Notes under the pieces: generated by a model
What the model saw: only the letters and a program-made list of their open reading frames with translations
Database searches by the model: none
What the model was told of the DNA's origin: nothing
Assembly: GCA_029782215.1 (NCBI GenBank)
Contig: JAKOVD010000147.1
Span: forward strand, 62,001 to 126,000
Direction of reading: 5' to 3'
DNA: 64,000 nucleotides
Origin: Chloroflexota bacterium
GTDB lineage: Bacteria > Chloroflexota > Anaerolineae > J102
In this document: positions 9,905 to 19,267 of the stretch, in pieces
Position numbering within the stretch: position 1 is the first letter of the stretch
Layout: each line of letters starts with the position of its first letter
Made by a program: the position numbers and the translations under genes

Positions 9905-12472
9905 ATGCCTTCCGTCCAACCCCTGACCGCGGAGCAGGTTCGTCCCTACTGCGACCCGGCGCAGTTCGCGTTTGCCTCGACCGCCGACATTCCCGACCTG
10001 CCCGGCATCGTGGGCCAGCACCGGGCGCTGCGGGCGCTGCAGTTCGGCATGAGCATGTCGGCCAACGGCTACAACATCTTCGTGCAGGGTCCGGCGGGCA
10101 CGGGCAAGTCCACCGCCGTCCGCCAGTTCATCCAGGCCGACGCCGTCAAGCTGCCCCCTGCCGACGACTGGATCTATGTCTACAACTTCCAGGACCCCGG
10201 CCATCCCAATGCCATGCACGTGCCCCCCGGCCGTGGGCGGGCCCTGCACGCCGACCTGGCGGCCACCATCCGCCAGCTCCAGCAGACCATCCCCGCTGCC
10301 TTCGAGGGTGATGATTATGTAAAGCATCGGGAAAAGATCATCGAGGACCTGAAGGCGGACCATGAGAAGCTGTTCGGCCAGCTCACCGAGCAGGTCGAGA
10401 AGTTCAGCTTCTCGCTCATCAGGCTGCCGGGCGGCTTCATGCTGACGCCGGTCGTGGGCGGCAAGCCCATCACCGATGCCCAGTTCGAGCAGCTTACCGA
10501 GGACCAGAAGGACAAGCTGCGCAAACTGCGCGAAAAGCTGCAGGAGCAGGTGGACAAAACTATCATCGCCATGCGCCAGCGCGAGCAGCAGGCGCGCAGC
10601 GAGATGGCCAAGCTGGATGAAGGGGTCGCCCGCTTCACGATCACCCACCCCGTGAACGAGCTGCTGTCCAAGTACGAGGAGCTGCCGGAGGTCATCGACT
10701 ACCTGAAGGCCCTGGCCGAAGACCTGGTGACCAATGTGGAGGCCTTCAAGACCACGAGCAAAGATGGCGACCTGGCGGCGGCCATGCAGGTGGCAGGCAC
10801 CGAGAGTATCATGCGGCGCTACGGCGTCAACCTCTTCGTGGACAACAGCGATATCCAGGGGGCGCCGGTGGTGTACGAGAGCAACCCCAACTTCGCCAAC
10901 CTGGTGGGACGGGTGGAACACCAGGCTGTCATGGGCGCTCTGATCACCGACTTCACCATGGTGCGGCCCGGCGCCCTGCACCGCGCCAACGGCGGCTACC
11001 TGGTCCTGGAGGCCATGTCTCTGCTGGAACGCCCCCAGGCCTGGGATGCGCTCAAGCGGGCGCTCAAGGAGCGCGTGGTGCGGGTGGAGGAGTACGCCCA
11101 ATCCCTGGGTCTGATCTCGACCGCCGTACTGGAGCCGGAGCCGATTCCGCTCAACATCAAGGTGGTGCTGTCAGGCGCCTCGTACCTGTACTACCTCCTG
11201 CAGAACTACGACGAGGACTTCGACGAGCTGTTCAAGATCCAGGCTGACTTCGACGACCGCATGACCCGCGACCCCGAGCACATCCAGGAATACGCCCAGT
11301 TCATCGCCATGATGTGCCGGCAGCAAAACCTGAGCCCGTTCACGCCCGCCGCCGTGGCCTGCGTCGTCGACCACAGCTCGCGGCTGGTGGCGGACCAGCA
11401 TTACCTCTCCACCCGCTTCCGCGACATCTCAGACCTGATCACCGAGAGCGCCTACTGGGCCCGCAGCAACGGCAACGAGCTGGTGACGGACGGCGATGTG
11501 CGGCAGGCGATCGCCGAGAAGCGCCTGCGCGGCAACCGTCTCGAGGAGCGGCTGCGCGACGAGATCGCCCGCGGCACGATGCTGATCAGCGTGAAGGGCG
11601 AACGCGCCGGCCAGGTCAACGGCCTTTCGGTCCTTTCCCTGGGCAACGTCGAGTTCGGCACGCCCACCCGCATCACCGCCCGCACCTTCCTGGGCCGGGG
11701 CGGCGTCGTCGACATCGAGCGCGAGGCGCGCCTGGCCGGCCCCATCGCCACCAAGGCGGTCATGATCCTCACCGCCTTCCTGTCCGGACGCTATGCCCAG
11801 ACGACGCCGCTCAGCCTGCACGCGACCCTGGTGTTCGAACAGTCCTACGGTGGGGTCGAAGGAGACAGCGCCTCGCTCGCCGAGCTGTGCGTGCTCATCT
11901 CCGCCATCACCGGCCTGCCCCTGCGCCAGGAGCTGGCCATGACCGGCTCCATTAACCAGCACGGCGATGTCCAGGCCATCGGCGGCATCAACGAGAAGAC
12001 CGAAGGCTTCTACGACACCTGCGTCGCCCTGGGCGGACTGACCGGCACCCAGGGCGTCATCCTGCCGCGCGCCAACGTCGCGCACCTGGTCCTGCGCGAG
12101 GATGTTGCGCAGGCCGTGGCCGAGGGCCGGTGGCACCTCTACCCGGTGGAAACGGTGGACCAGGCGCTTGAGCTGTTGATGGGGCTGCCCGCAGGCGAGC
12201 TGGACGACCAGGGCGCCTACCCACCCGACTCGATCAACGGCCGCGTGGTTGCCGCCCTGGAGGAAATGCATGACCGCTGGCAGGCGGCTCAGAGCAGCGA
12301 TGAGGAAGAGGAGGAAGAAGAGGAAGAGGCGGCGGCGAAGCCCGAGGAGGCCGGGGACGAAAGCCCCGCCCCTGACGACGAACCGCCTGTCCCTGACCTG
12401 CCCGATCCGGACCCCGAACCAGACGAAGCCGCCAGCCATGCACCTCGATCTCGCGCTTCCCGACGGCCGTAG
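9905..12472 (+). CDS. Lon-family (S16) ATP-dependent protease, AAA_32 type
   Basis: This 855-residue protein is a Lon relative of the COG1067 type. It lacks the classical Lon N domain. The P-loop GPAGTGKST lies at about 62-70, followed by a long helical insertion (about 130-260). The C-terminal S16 peptidase has Ser655 (EGDSAS) and Lys698 (NEKTEG). The 43-residue spacing equals that of the E. coli Lon dyad (S679/K722). A disordered acidic tail with nine consecutive Glu follows. AAGGAG is 6 nt before the ATG. The 3' end overlaps the radical SAM gene by 35 bp. Confidence 0.92.
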   Translation: MPSVQPLTAEQVRPYCDPAQFAFASTADIPDLPGIVGQHRALRALQFGMSMSANGYNIFVQGPAGTGKSTAVRQFIQADAVKLPPADDWIYVYNFQDPGHPNAMHVPPGRGRALHADLAATIRQLQQTIPAAFEGDDYVKHREKIIEDLKADHEKLFGQLTEQVEKFSFSLIRLPGGFMLTPVVGGKPITDAQFEQLTEDQKDKLRKLREKLQEQVDKTIIAMRQREQQARSEMAKLDEGVARFTITHPVNELLSKYEELPEVIDYLKALAEDLVTNVEAFKTTSKDGDLAAAMQVAGTESIMRRYGVNLFVDNSDIQGAPVVYESNPNFANLVGRVEHQAVMGALITDFTMVRPGALHRANGGYLVLEAMSLLERPQAWDALKRALKERVVRVEEYAQSLGLISTAVLEPEPIPLNIKVVLSGASYLYYLLQNYDEDFDELFKIQADFDDRMTRDPEHIQEYAQFIAMMCRQQNLSPFTPAAVACVVDHSSRLVADQHYLSTRFRDISDLITESAYWARSNGNELVTDGDVRQAIAEKRLRGNRLEERLRDEIARGTMLISVKGERAGQVNGLSVLSLGNVEFGTPTRITARTFLGRGGVVDIEREARLAGPIATKAVMILTAFLSGRYAQTTPLSLHATLVFEQSYGGVEGDSASLAELCVLISAITGLPLRQELAMTGSINQHGDVQAIGGINEKTEGFYDTCVALGGLTGTQGVILPRANVAHLVLREDVAQAVAEGRWHLYPVETVDQALELLMGLPAGELDDQGAYPPDSINGRVVAALEEMHDRWQAAQSSDEEEEEEEEEAAAKPEEAGDESPAPDDEPPVPDLPDPDPEPDEAASHAPRSRASRRP

Positions 12473-13664
12473 CGTCCATCTGCGCCTGAGCGACGCCGCC
12501 CTGACCGCCAGCTACGGGCCGGACCTGGTCTACACGCTGGACCGCGGCGGACGCCTAGTGGGCGCGTTTCGGGACGGCCGCAACCTGCGGCGCGGGCTGG
12601 ACGGCCGGGTACTGGCCCGCTGGCGTCACGGCCGCGGCCCCCGCCAGCGCTCCTGGCTGGAACCCTGGGAGGCTGGCGATCTGATGATCGCCCTGCGCCG
12701 CGACCTGGGCCTGGTGGCGGCGCAGTCCCTGCCGGCGCCGCTGGCGGCGGCTGTGCAGGCGGGTCTGGCCTTCGATGAAGCCACTGACGTCGAGGAGTAC
12801 CACCGCGTCTACTCGCCGGTGGCCATTCTACCCCCCGACCAGTACCAGGCCCTGGTCCTGCAGGCCACGGAAGGCTGTTCGTTCAACACCTGCACCTTCT
12901 GCGCCCTCTACCGCGGCCAGCCCTTCCGCGTCAAGGACCCGGACGAGTTCGCCCTTCACATTGAGGACGTGCGCGACTTCTTTGGCGACGGCATCTCCTT
13001 CCGCCGCAGCATCTTTCTGGCCGACGCCAATGCCCTCATCGTGCCGCAGGAGCGGCTGCTGCCGCTGTTCAGCACCCTGGCGACGGCTTTCGCCCTGATG
13101 CCCGAGAACATGCCCCAGGCGAAGCAGCGAGCCTGGCTGGAGACCCATCCCGACGGCGTCAGCGGCATCTACGCCTTCGTCGACGGACTCAGCGCCGAGC
13201 GCAAATCGGTGGACGACTTCCATGCCCTGCGTCTGCGCGGGCTGCGCCGTGTCTACATCGGCCTGGAGAGCGGCCACGAGCCGCTGCTGGCCTGGCTGCG
13301 CAAACCCAGCACCGCTGCCGCCATGCTGGACGCCGTCCAGCGGCTCAAGGCCGCCGGGCTGCACGTGGGCGTCATCGTGCTGACCGGCATCGGCGGCCAG
13401 CGTTTCCACGAAGGGCACTGCCGCGACACCGCCGCCATCCTCAACGCTATGGCCCTTGGCCCCGGGGACATCATTTACTACAGCCCCTTTGAATCCGACC
13501 CGGAGGCCCCCTACGCGGTTCTGGCCTCCGCCGAAGGCATCGAGCCTGCGACGCCCGCGTTCGCCGGCATGCAGGAAACGGCCATACGCCGCGGTCTGAC
13601 CCTCCCGCCCCCACTTGCAGGACCGAAACAAGTCCCATACAATCTGCGTGACTTCGTCTACTGA
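12438..13664 (+). CDS. Radical SAM protein
   Basis: This 408-residue protein has the cluster motif ATEGCSFNTCTFC (CX4CX2C near residue 145), seen in a group of uncharacterised radical SAM proteins with TEGC.(Y/F)N.CTFC motifs. A SAM-binding glycine region and a TIM-barrel core follow (RVYIGLESGHEPLLAWLRKP, HVGVIVLTGIGG). The likely start ATG at 12438 lies inside the end of the protease gene in another frame, a 35-bp overlap. This implies coupled translation. No substrate can be assigned. Confidence 0.85.
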   Translation: MHLDLALPDGRSVHLRLSDAALTASYGPDLVYTLDRGGRLVGAFRDGRNLRRGLDGRVLARWRHGRGPRQRSWLEPWEAGDLMIALRRDLGLVAAQSLPAPLAAAVQAGLAFDEATDVEEYHRVYSPVAILPPDQYQALVLQATEGCSFNTCTFCALYRGQPFRVKDPDEFALHIEDVRDFFGDGISFRRSIFLADANALIVPQERLLPLFSTLATAFALMPENMPQAKQRAWLETHPDGVSGIYAFVDGLSAERKSVDDFHALRLRGLRRVYIGLESGHEPLLAWLRKPSTAAAMLDAVQRLKAAGLHVGVIVLTGIGGQRFHEGHCRDTAAILNAMALGPGDIIYYSPFESDPEAPYAVLASAEGIEPATPAFAGMQETAIRRGLTLPPPLAGPKQVPYNLRDFVY

Positions 13665-13693
13665 GCGCCGTTCCCCCCGAATTTGGGCCTTTT

Positions 13694-14794
13694 ATGCAAA
13701 ACGAGTCACAGCTAAACACGCGACTTCTTGGGTGGTTTGCGATCGTCTTGGTGAGCGGCCTGCTCCTGTTGGGGTTGGCGGGCTGCGGTAAAGCTGCCGA
13801 GCCCACGCCGGCGCCCACCCCCACGCTTGGCCTCCCCACGCCCACAGCCATTCCGCCCCAGCGGACCGATCTGCCCCCACTGCCGGCCTTCCGCAGCGCC
13901 GCCCTGCTGCCCGGCGTGCAGCCCTCTGCCTACCTCACCGACACCTGCCAGTACCTCAGCCGGCGTTGGGACCCCAACAACAGCACGCCGGGCACCATCG
14001 TCGTGCCGGTGATGTATCACAGCGTGGGCAAGCGCGCCAACCGCGGGGCCGGCGACACCTGGACCCCCACGCCCTACTTCGACAAGACGATGGCCGAGGC
14101 CGCGCGCCTGGGGTACCAGACCGTCACCGTCGACCAGGTTATCGGCTTCCTGCTGCGCAACGAGCCCATCCCCCGGCGATCCCTGCTGTTGGTCGTCGAC
14201 GACCGTCGCCTGTCCACCGTCCAGGACCATTTCCTGCCCTTGCTGGAGAAGAACAACTGGACGCTCACGCTGGCCTGGATCTCCAACCCCGACAACCGGC
14301 CCGACGTCTGGCAGCGGCTGGACAACATGGTGCGGTCCAGCGGCCGGCTGGATGTCCAGGCACACGGCTACAACCACACGTACATGATCGACAGCACGCC
14401 GATGGACGCGGTCAAGCAGGAGATCAACGGCCCCATCCCGGTCCTGCAGCAGCACTTCGGCAAGCGGCCGCTGGCCTTCATCTGGCCCGGCGGCAACTTC
14501 ACCAAAGCAACGGTCAAGATCGCCCGCCAGGCCGGTTACCAGCTCGGCTTCACCGCCAACTCACGGGGGCCCCTGATGTACAACTGGATCCCGCAGGGCG
14601 GCCCCGAGCGCGATGTCAAGGACCCCCTCATGCTGCTGCCGCGCTATTGGGGCTATCCGGGGATGGCGACCCAGCTTGGCGATGCGGCGGCGATGGGGGA
14701 TGAAGCCCACAAGAACGCCCTGGCCTCGTACCAGGATGAAGCTGCCTACTTCCGCACGTATTGCGGCGGTGAGCTCCCCGCCCCGGCGCCGTAA
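13694..14794 (+). CDS. Lipoprotein polysaccharide deacetylase (NodB-like)
   Basis: This 366-residue protein has a lipoprotein signal (hydrophobic stretch, then LAGC with the acylated Cys near 34) and a Pro/Thr linker. The NodB-like domain has VPVMYHSVG, motif 1 in a variant form (LLLVVDDRRLS instead of TFDDG), and motif 2 (QAHGYNHTYM) with two His. It probably acts on cell-envelope or extracellular polysaccharide. The variant motif 1 keeps an Asp pair but loses the Gly. It is convergent with the HtrA-like gene across a 49-bp gap holding a palindrome. Confidence 0.82.
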   Translation: MQNESQLNTRLLGWFAIVLVSGLLLLGLAGCGKAAEPTPAPTPTLGLPTPTAIPPQRTDLPPLPAFRSAALLPGVQPSAYLTDTCQYLSRRWDPNNSTPGTIVVPVMYHSVGKRANRGAGDTWTPTPYFDKTMAEAARLGYQTVTVDQVIGFLLRNEPIPRRSLLLVVDDRRLSTVQDHFLPLLEKNNWTLTLAWISNPDNRPDVWQRLDNMVRSSGRLDVQAHGYNHTYMIDSTPMDAVKQEINGPIPVLQQHFGKRPLAFIWPGGNFTKATVKIARQAGYQLGFTANSRGPLMYNWIPQGGPERDVKDPLMLLPRYWGYPGMATQLGDAAAMGDEAHKNALASYQDEAAYFRTYCGGELPAPAP

Positions 14795-14801
14795 GGGCAG
14801 G

Positions 14802-14833
14802 GCGTAAGGGCACGGCGTGCCGTGCCCCTACGC
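14802..14833. repeat. Palindrome between convergent genes (GTAGGGGC-shell family)
   Basis: The arms GGGCACGG (14808-14815) and CCGTGCCC (14820-14827) are enclosed by GCGTA and TACGC. This belongs to a family with a constant GTAGGGGC/GCCCCTAC shell and a variable palindromic core. It could serve as a bidirectional terminator but has no T-run. Confidence 0.6.
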
Positions 14834-14843
14834 ACATTGCATC

Positions 14844-16142
14844 CTACTGTCCGGTCGCGGCGGGACGGACCTCCAGGGTCACCTCGACCTCGATCGGCTT
14901 CCCATCGCGCACGATCGACAGCGTCACCGTGCCGCCAGGCTCGCCGTAGCGGCTGATGTAGGCCAGCAGGTCGTCGAACACCTTGACCGGGTTGCCGTCG
15001 ATGGCGGTGATGATGTCGCCGCCCACGGCAAAGTCGACGCCCTCGACGTTGACGGTCTTGTCGCCGCCGCGCAGGCCGGCCTTGATCGCCGGGCCGTTGG
15101 GCAGCGCCTCTGACACCAGGACGCCGGAATCGACGGGGAGATCGAGCTGGCGCGCTTCAAAGGGCGAGATGCTGGTGCCGCGAATGCCCAACCAGGGATG
15201 CTCGTAGGCGCCGTTGGCGATGATCGCCCTGGCAACGCGATCCACGAAGTAGACGGGGATGCCAAAGCCGACGCCGGCATTCGAGGCGCTGTTGGACTGC
15301 AGCATGAAGGCCACGCCCACCACCTTGCCGGCGTCGTTCAGCATCGGCCCGCCGCTGTTGCCGGGGTTGATGGCGGCGTCGGTCTGGATGACCTCAGGCA
15401 GGACGAACTGCGAGCTGGGCAGGTCGATCTGGCGGCCCAGGGCCGAGATGATGCCGGTGGTCAGCGTATTGGCGTTGCCGTAGGGGTTGCCGATGACGAG
15501 CAGGCGCGAGCCCACCTTGAGGTCGCTGATGTCGCCCAAAGGCAGCGGCCGCAGCACAAGTCCCTGCGGGTCGACCTTGAGCACCGCCAGGTCGGTGTCG
15601 CTATCCACCCCCACCACCTCGGCCGGGGCGCGGATGCCGTCGTAGAACTGGACGACGACGCTCTTGGCGTTGTCCACGACATGGCGGTTCGTGATGATGT
15701 GGCCTTCGGTGTCGAAGACAAAGCCGGACCCTTCACCGCTGTCGAAGAAGAAGGGCCGGATGTTCTGGTCAGGGGCCTGCTGCAGGGTCTGGGCGTCCAA
15801 CACCCGCACCGCCACGACGCTGGGGTTGGCCTGCTCGTACACGCGCACGTAGATCTGGGTTTCGACGTCGCCCTTGGGGTCGATCGGCGGCAGCGTCGCG
15901 ATCGGCTCGGGAGTGGCTGCCGGCGTCGCCGGCGTCGCCGCGGGTCGGACGGCGCGCTGAACGACAGGCGTCGCCGTGGCGCGGCGGGGCAGCAGCCGGC
16001 TGGTGATGTCGGTCTTTACCGTGGCGCGGTTGTAGACAATCGAGCTCACCGCAGCCGCGCCGACCAGGCACACCGAGCAAGCGAAAACGACGACGATGGC
16101 AATACCGATGACCCAGGGCAGACGGTTTTTAGGTTCGGACAT
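14844..16142 (-). CDS. htrA: HtrA/DegP-like trypsin-type serine protease with PDZ domain
   Basis: This 432-residue membrane-anchored protease has one N-terminal transmembrane helix (about 10-38) and a Thr/Pro/Ala linker. The S1C protease domain has His154 (TNRHVV), Asp184 (DTDLAVLKV) and Ser263 (NPGNSGGPM). A C-terminal PDZ domain follows (SEALPNGPAIKAGL, GDIITAIDG). It should degrade or refold misfolded envelope proteins. One PDZ domain matches the DegS/HtrA-like Gram-positive and Chloroflexi type. The gene stands alone. Confidence 0.95.
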   Translation of the reverse strand: MSEPKNRLPWVIGIAIVVVFACSVCLVGAAAVSSIVYNRATVKTDITSRLLPRRATATPVVQRAVRPAATPATPAATPEPIATLPPIDPKGDVETQIYVRVYEQANPSVVAVRVLDAQTLQQAPDQNIRPFFFDSGEGSGFVFDTEGHIITNRHVVDNAKSVVVQFYDGIRAPAEVVGVDSDTDLAVLKVDPQGLVLRPLPLGDISDLKVGSRLLVIGNPYGNANTLTTGIISALGRQIDLPSSQFVLPEVIQTDAAINPGNSGGPMLNDAGKVVGVAFMLQSNSASNAGVGFGIPVYFVDRVARAIIANGAYEHPWLGIRGTSISPFEARQLDLPVDSGVLVSEALPNGPAIKAGLRGGDKTVNVEGVDFAVGGDIITAIDGNPVKVFDDLLAYISRYGEPGGTVTLSIVRDGKPIEVEVTLEVRPAATGQ

Positions 16143-16219
16143 AAGATGCTAAATACCTCGTGACAATGTCAAACGCTTCTGCTGAGACTACCACGACATG
16201 GCCGCTGGCGCCGTAACGG

Positions 16220-16270
16220 CGGCAACTATTGCCGGGCGGCAACTATTGCCGGGCGGCAACTATTGCCCCC
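16220..16270. repeat. Three tandem 17-bp units, each a small hairpin
   Basis: CGGCAACTATTGCCGGG is repeated at 16220-16236, 16237-16253 and 16254-16270 (last two bases differ). Each unit holds GGCAA-CTA-TTGCC, a 5-bp stem. A related GGCCATAGTTGCC lies at about 16338-16350. There are no spacers, so this is not CRISPR. It sits between the HtrA-like gene and the downstream end of the guanylyltransferase gene. Confidence 0.8.
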
Positions 16271-16281
16271 CGCATCACGCC

Positions 16282-16303
16282 TTACGCAGTACGGAGTACG
16301 CAT
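16282..16303. repeat. 22-bp dispersed repeat, copy 2
   Basis: This matches 5711-5732 with one mismatch, in the gap between two minus-strand genes. Confidence 0.6.
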
Positions 16304-16355
16304 GACGAATCACTTCCCCGGCAACGTTGCGCCGTTCGGCCATAGTTGCCGGACC

Positions 16356-17456
16356 TCAGTCGAGATAGGAAGTCATTCCTTGAGCCTTCAGTTGGTCCAG
16401 CAGCTTCTTCACGTCCTGGGCGCGGCTGGCCGGCATCACCAGCACGGCGTCCGGCGTGTCGACGACAATCATGTCTTGCAGGCCGATCGTGGCGATCAGT
16501 CGATCGCTGCTGAAGGCGAACACATTGCGGCTGTCGTGCTGGACGAACGCGGCCTGGACGGCGTTGCCGTCGCCATCCTTGGGCAGCACGTCGAGCAGCG
16601 CCGCCCACGAACCGATATCATCCCAGCCCAAGTCGGCCGGGAACACCGCCACCCGGTCCGCTTTCTCCATGACGCCGTAGTCGATGGTGATGCTGGCATC
16701 CAGGGGCATCCAATGCGTGGCAAAGGCCCCGGCCTCACCGCTGCCGCCAAGCTCGGCCTCCAGGTGCACCAGGGCGTCGTGCAGCGCCGGCATATGGCGG
16801 GCAAACTCGGCCATGATGGTGTCCACCCGCCAGACGAACATGCCGCTGTTCCAGGCGTAGTTGCCCGCAGCCAGGAACGCTTCGGCGGTGCGGCGGTCGG
16901 GCTTCTCGCGGAAGGCGCGCACCAGGCGCGCTTCCTGGCCGTTGTATACGCCCAGCCGCTCGCCCATCTCGATGTAGCCGTAGCCGATTTCGGCATAGCC
17001 GGGCTCGATGCCCAGGGTGACCAACTGCCCGGTCTGCGCCAGCTCGGCCGCCCCCGCCAGGATTTGGCGCAGGACGTCAGCCTTGCGGATCAGGTGGTCG
17101 GCTGTGAGGATGGCCATGACCGCCTCCGGGTCGCGGCGCTGGAGGTGGATGGCGCCCAGGCCAATGGCGGCAGCCGACCCTCGGGCTGCGGGCTCGCCGA
17201 TGATGTTGGACTTGGGCAGCTCCGGGAGCTGCGTCGCCACGATGTCCACGTACTCGGCGTTGGTCACGACGTAGACACGGTCGAGGGGGACCAGCGGCGC
17301 CACCCGGTCGCAGGCCTGCTGCAGAAGGGTGCGACCGCTGCCAGTCAGGTCGAGGAACTGCTTGGGCGACTGCCGACGGCTGCGCGGCCAAAGGCGGCTG
17401 CCCACCCCTCCAGCCAGGATGACGGGGTAGAAATGGGAGACCAGATGTGATGTCAT
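16356..17456 (-). CDS. manC: Mannose-1-phosphate guanylyltransferase
   Basis: This 366-residue nucleotidyltransferase makes GDP-mannose from GTP and mannose 1-phosphate for glycan synthesis. It has the pyrophosphorylase signature LAGGVGSRLWPRSR..PKQF near the N-terminus, then GSAAAIGLGA and ILTADHLI. The C-terminal WDDIGSWAAL segment is typical of the GMP branch. There is no C-terminal cupin isomerase domain, so it is the monofunctional short form. The ATG at 17456 is used; an in-frame GTG at 17465 is possible. No other sugar-nucleotide gene is adjacent. Confidence 0.92.
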   Translation of the reverse strand: MTSHLVSHFYPVILAGGVGSRLWPRSRRQSPKQFLDLTGSGRTLLQQACDRVAPLVPLDRVYVVTNAEYVDIVATQLPELPKSNIIGEPAARGSAAAIGLGAIHLQRRDPEAVMAILTADHLIRKADVLRQILAGAAELAQTGQLVTLGIEPGYAEIGYGYIEMGERLGVYNGQEARLVRAFREKPDRRTAEAFLAAGNYAWNSGMFVWRVDTIMAEFARHMPALHDALVHLEAELGGSGEAGAFATHWMPLDASITIDYGVMEKADRVAVFPADLGWDDIGSWAALLDVLPKDGDGNAVQAAFVQHDSRNVFAFSSDRLIATIGLQDMIVVDTPDAVLVMPASRAQDVKKLLDQLKAQGMTSYLD

Positions 17457-17496
17457 GGTGGTCACTGCGACGGTGTGTGAGTGGAAACCGGAACGA

Positions 17497-19080
17497 TCAG
17501 GCCGGCGATGGGAGGTCTTCGGAGGGCTCGGCGCCGGCGCGAGTCTGGCCGGCGATGTGCAGCGCCTGTTGGGCGGCGCGGTCGGCGGCCGCCGTCAGCA
17601 GGCTGCGCCAGGCCAGGGCCTGGACAAAGGGGTGGTCCACCTGGGCGGCCTGCAGCGCCTTTCGGGCGGCCAGAGCCAGGGCTGCCGTTTCACGGTCCTG
17701 CGCCAGGCACAGCCAACGCGCCTGCCAGTGCAGTCGATTCTCCAGCAGATGGGCAGCCTCGCCGCGGGTCAGCCGCCGCGCCACCTGCTGGTGGGCAGGC
17801 CCCCCTGGCTCCAGGTGCACGCCCGCCGGGGAAAGGGTCAACAACTGGGGGAAGTCGGGAAGGTCCCAGGTCCAGGAAGCAAAGGCCGCGTGGCGCAGCA
17901 GCTCTTCGAAGGCCACGGCAGGAGCCTGCGCATCCGGCTCGGGCAGATCGGGCCAGGGAACGCCGGCGTCGCCTGCCGCCGCCTCGCTTCCCCACAGCCA
18001 ACTTCCGAACACGACCAGCTCACCTGGCCACGGGATCTCCGCCGCCTGGGTCGCCGCCGTCGCCTCATTCACCAGGGCCAGCGCCAGCGCCACATCCAGC
18101 TCCAGCAGACGGACCACCTGGTGGCTGCCCGGAAGGCGCAGACGGTGGACATGGCCGTGCGGCGCCGGCATGGGCAGCCCGCTGACCGGCACCGCGGGCT
18201 CGGCGTCGAGATGAATGACGCCCAAACGGTCGTGAATGACGAAGATCAGCAGATCGGCGTGCCCCTCGGACCGCGGGCAGACAAACCAGAGCAGGCTCTG
18301 GCCCTGGGCGCTGAGGGGCGACCACAGCGCCCGCGCCGGCGGCTCCAGCTCGCTGCGCACCCCCGCCATCTGCAGCTTGCGCACCTGGCGCTCGACGGCG
18401 GGGCGCATCCCCTCGGAGGCCAGCCGCCGCAGCGTACGCAGCGACTCCAGGGCCAGCGGATGGCGGATGCCGCCCAACCAGGGGAGAATGCGCCCCAGCA
18501 GGTCATCGCCGCCCAGACAGGCGACGGCGTGCAGCAGCCGCGCCCGCTGCGGGGTCTCCAGGGCGGCCACCACGTTCAGGACCGCGTGCACGATCTCCGG
18601 CGGCTCCTCCAGCAGCTGCTGGGCGTACTCAACCGGCACCAGCGGCGACGTAGCGGCCAGGGTCAGCGCCTCCTCGGCGCTCTGGCGGGCCACGTCGGCC
18701 GGTTCGGGCAGGTCGCGGGCCAGGTTCGGGTCGATGGTCTCGTTCAGGTAACGTTCCAGGATCATGACCGCCGTCAACCGGGCCGCGGGCGGCCGTCGCG
18801 AGTCGGCCGCAGCCTGGCGTAGGGCCAGTGACACCAGGGTGTGATCCAGGTGCTGCGCCAGCAGTCCCAGCCCCCCGCGCAGGGTGGGGTTGTCGGTGTC
18901 GAGTTGGCGGAGCAGGGCCGCCAGAGCGGCGTCTCCCTGGCCGGCCAGGTCGCGGGCGCGGCGTTCCAGCTCGTAGGCGTTGGGGGCCGTTCCCAGTGCT
19001 CGCACCCCCTGTTCCACCGCCAGGCGTTCGTTGAAAGTGCGGATGACGTTGTCGCCGCTGCCGCTCATGGGGTCAATCAT
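17497..19080 (-). CDS. Unrecognised HEAT-like/Ala-Leu-rich protein
   Basis: This 527-residue soluble protein was not recognised. The N-terminal half (about 30-230) is helical with HEAT-like pairs (for example LARDLPEPADVARQSAEEAL). The C-terminal half is a mixed region with many Trp (WPGELVVFGSWLWG) and no known motif. No signal peptide or membrane helix is seen. The ATG at 19080 is used. The open frame continues upstream through the tRNA gene, which cannot be coding. The alternative ATG is 19068. The manC gene lies 40 bp downstream on the same strand. Confidence 0.6.
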   Translation of the reverse strand: MIDPMSGSGDNVIRTFNERLAVEQGVRALGTAPNAYELERRARDLAGQGDAALAALLRQLDTDNPTLRGGLGLLAQHLDHTLVSLALRQAAADSRRPPAARLTAVMILERYLNETIDPNLARDLPEPADVARQSAEEALTLAATSPLVPVEYAQQLLEEPPEIVHAVLNVVAALETPQRARLLHAVACLGGDDLLGRILPWLGGIRHPLALESLRTLRRLASEGMRPAVERQVRKLQMAGVRSELEPPARALWSPLSAQGQSLLWFVCPRSEGHADLLIFVIHDRLGVIHLDAEPAVPVSGLPMPAPHGHVHRLRLPGSHQVVRLLELDVALALALVNEATAATQAAEIPWPGELVVFGSWLWGSEAAAGDAGVPWPDLPEPDAQAPAVAFEELLRHAAFASWTWDLPDFPQLLTLSPAGVHLEPGGPAHQQVARRLTRGEAAHLLENRLHWQARWLCLAQDRETAALALAARKALQAAQVDHPFVQALAWRSLLTAAADRAAQQALHIAGQTRAGAEPSEDLPSPA

Positions 19081-19086
19081 AGCATA

Positions 19087-19133
19087 GCGGCGGTTTAACG
19101 TTGAACGTTCAACGTTTAACGTTAAGCCGCCGC
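19087..19133. repeat. Compound palindrome upstream of tRNA-Arg
   Basis: A perfect 20-bp palindrome AACGTTGAACGTTCAACGTT (19097-19116) lies inside GCGGCGG/CCGCCGC arms (19087-19093 and 19127-19133). AACGTT/TTTAACG words are repeated through it. It separates the minus-strand gene from the plus-strand tRNA. Confidence 0.75.
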
Positions 19134-19158
19134 TCGTGCTAAACTGTGCCCCGTGTGC

Positions 19159-19231
19159 GCCCCCGTAGCTCAGGGGACAGAGCGAGGGTTTCCTAAACCC
19201 TGCGTCGCAGGTTCGAGTCCTGCCGGGGGCG
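19159..19231 (+). tRNA. tRNA-Arg(CCU)
   Basis: A full cloverleaf can be drawn. Acceptor GCCCCCG (19159-19165) pairs with CGGGGGC (19224-19230). The D stem is GCTC/GAGC. The anticodon stem AGGGT/ACCCT has loop TTCCTAA and anticodon CCT at 19192-19194. The T stem is GCAGG/CCTGC with TTCGAGT. The discriminator is G and CCA is not encoded. Confidence 0.96.
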
Positions 19232-19267
19232 CTTGTTCGACTTTCGCAACCTGAGAGGCTATGAGCC

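Noticed and set aside
16220..16270. CRISPR array candidate
   Set aside because: The units are contiguous with no spacers.
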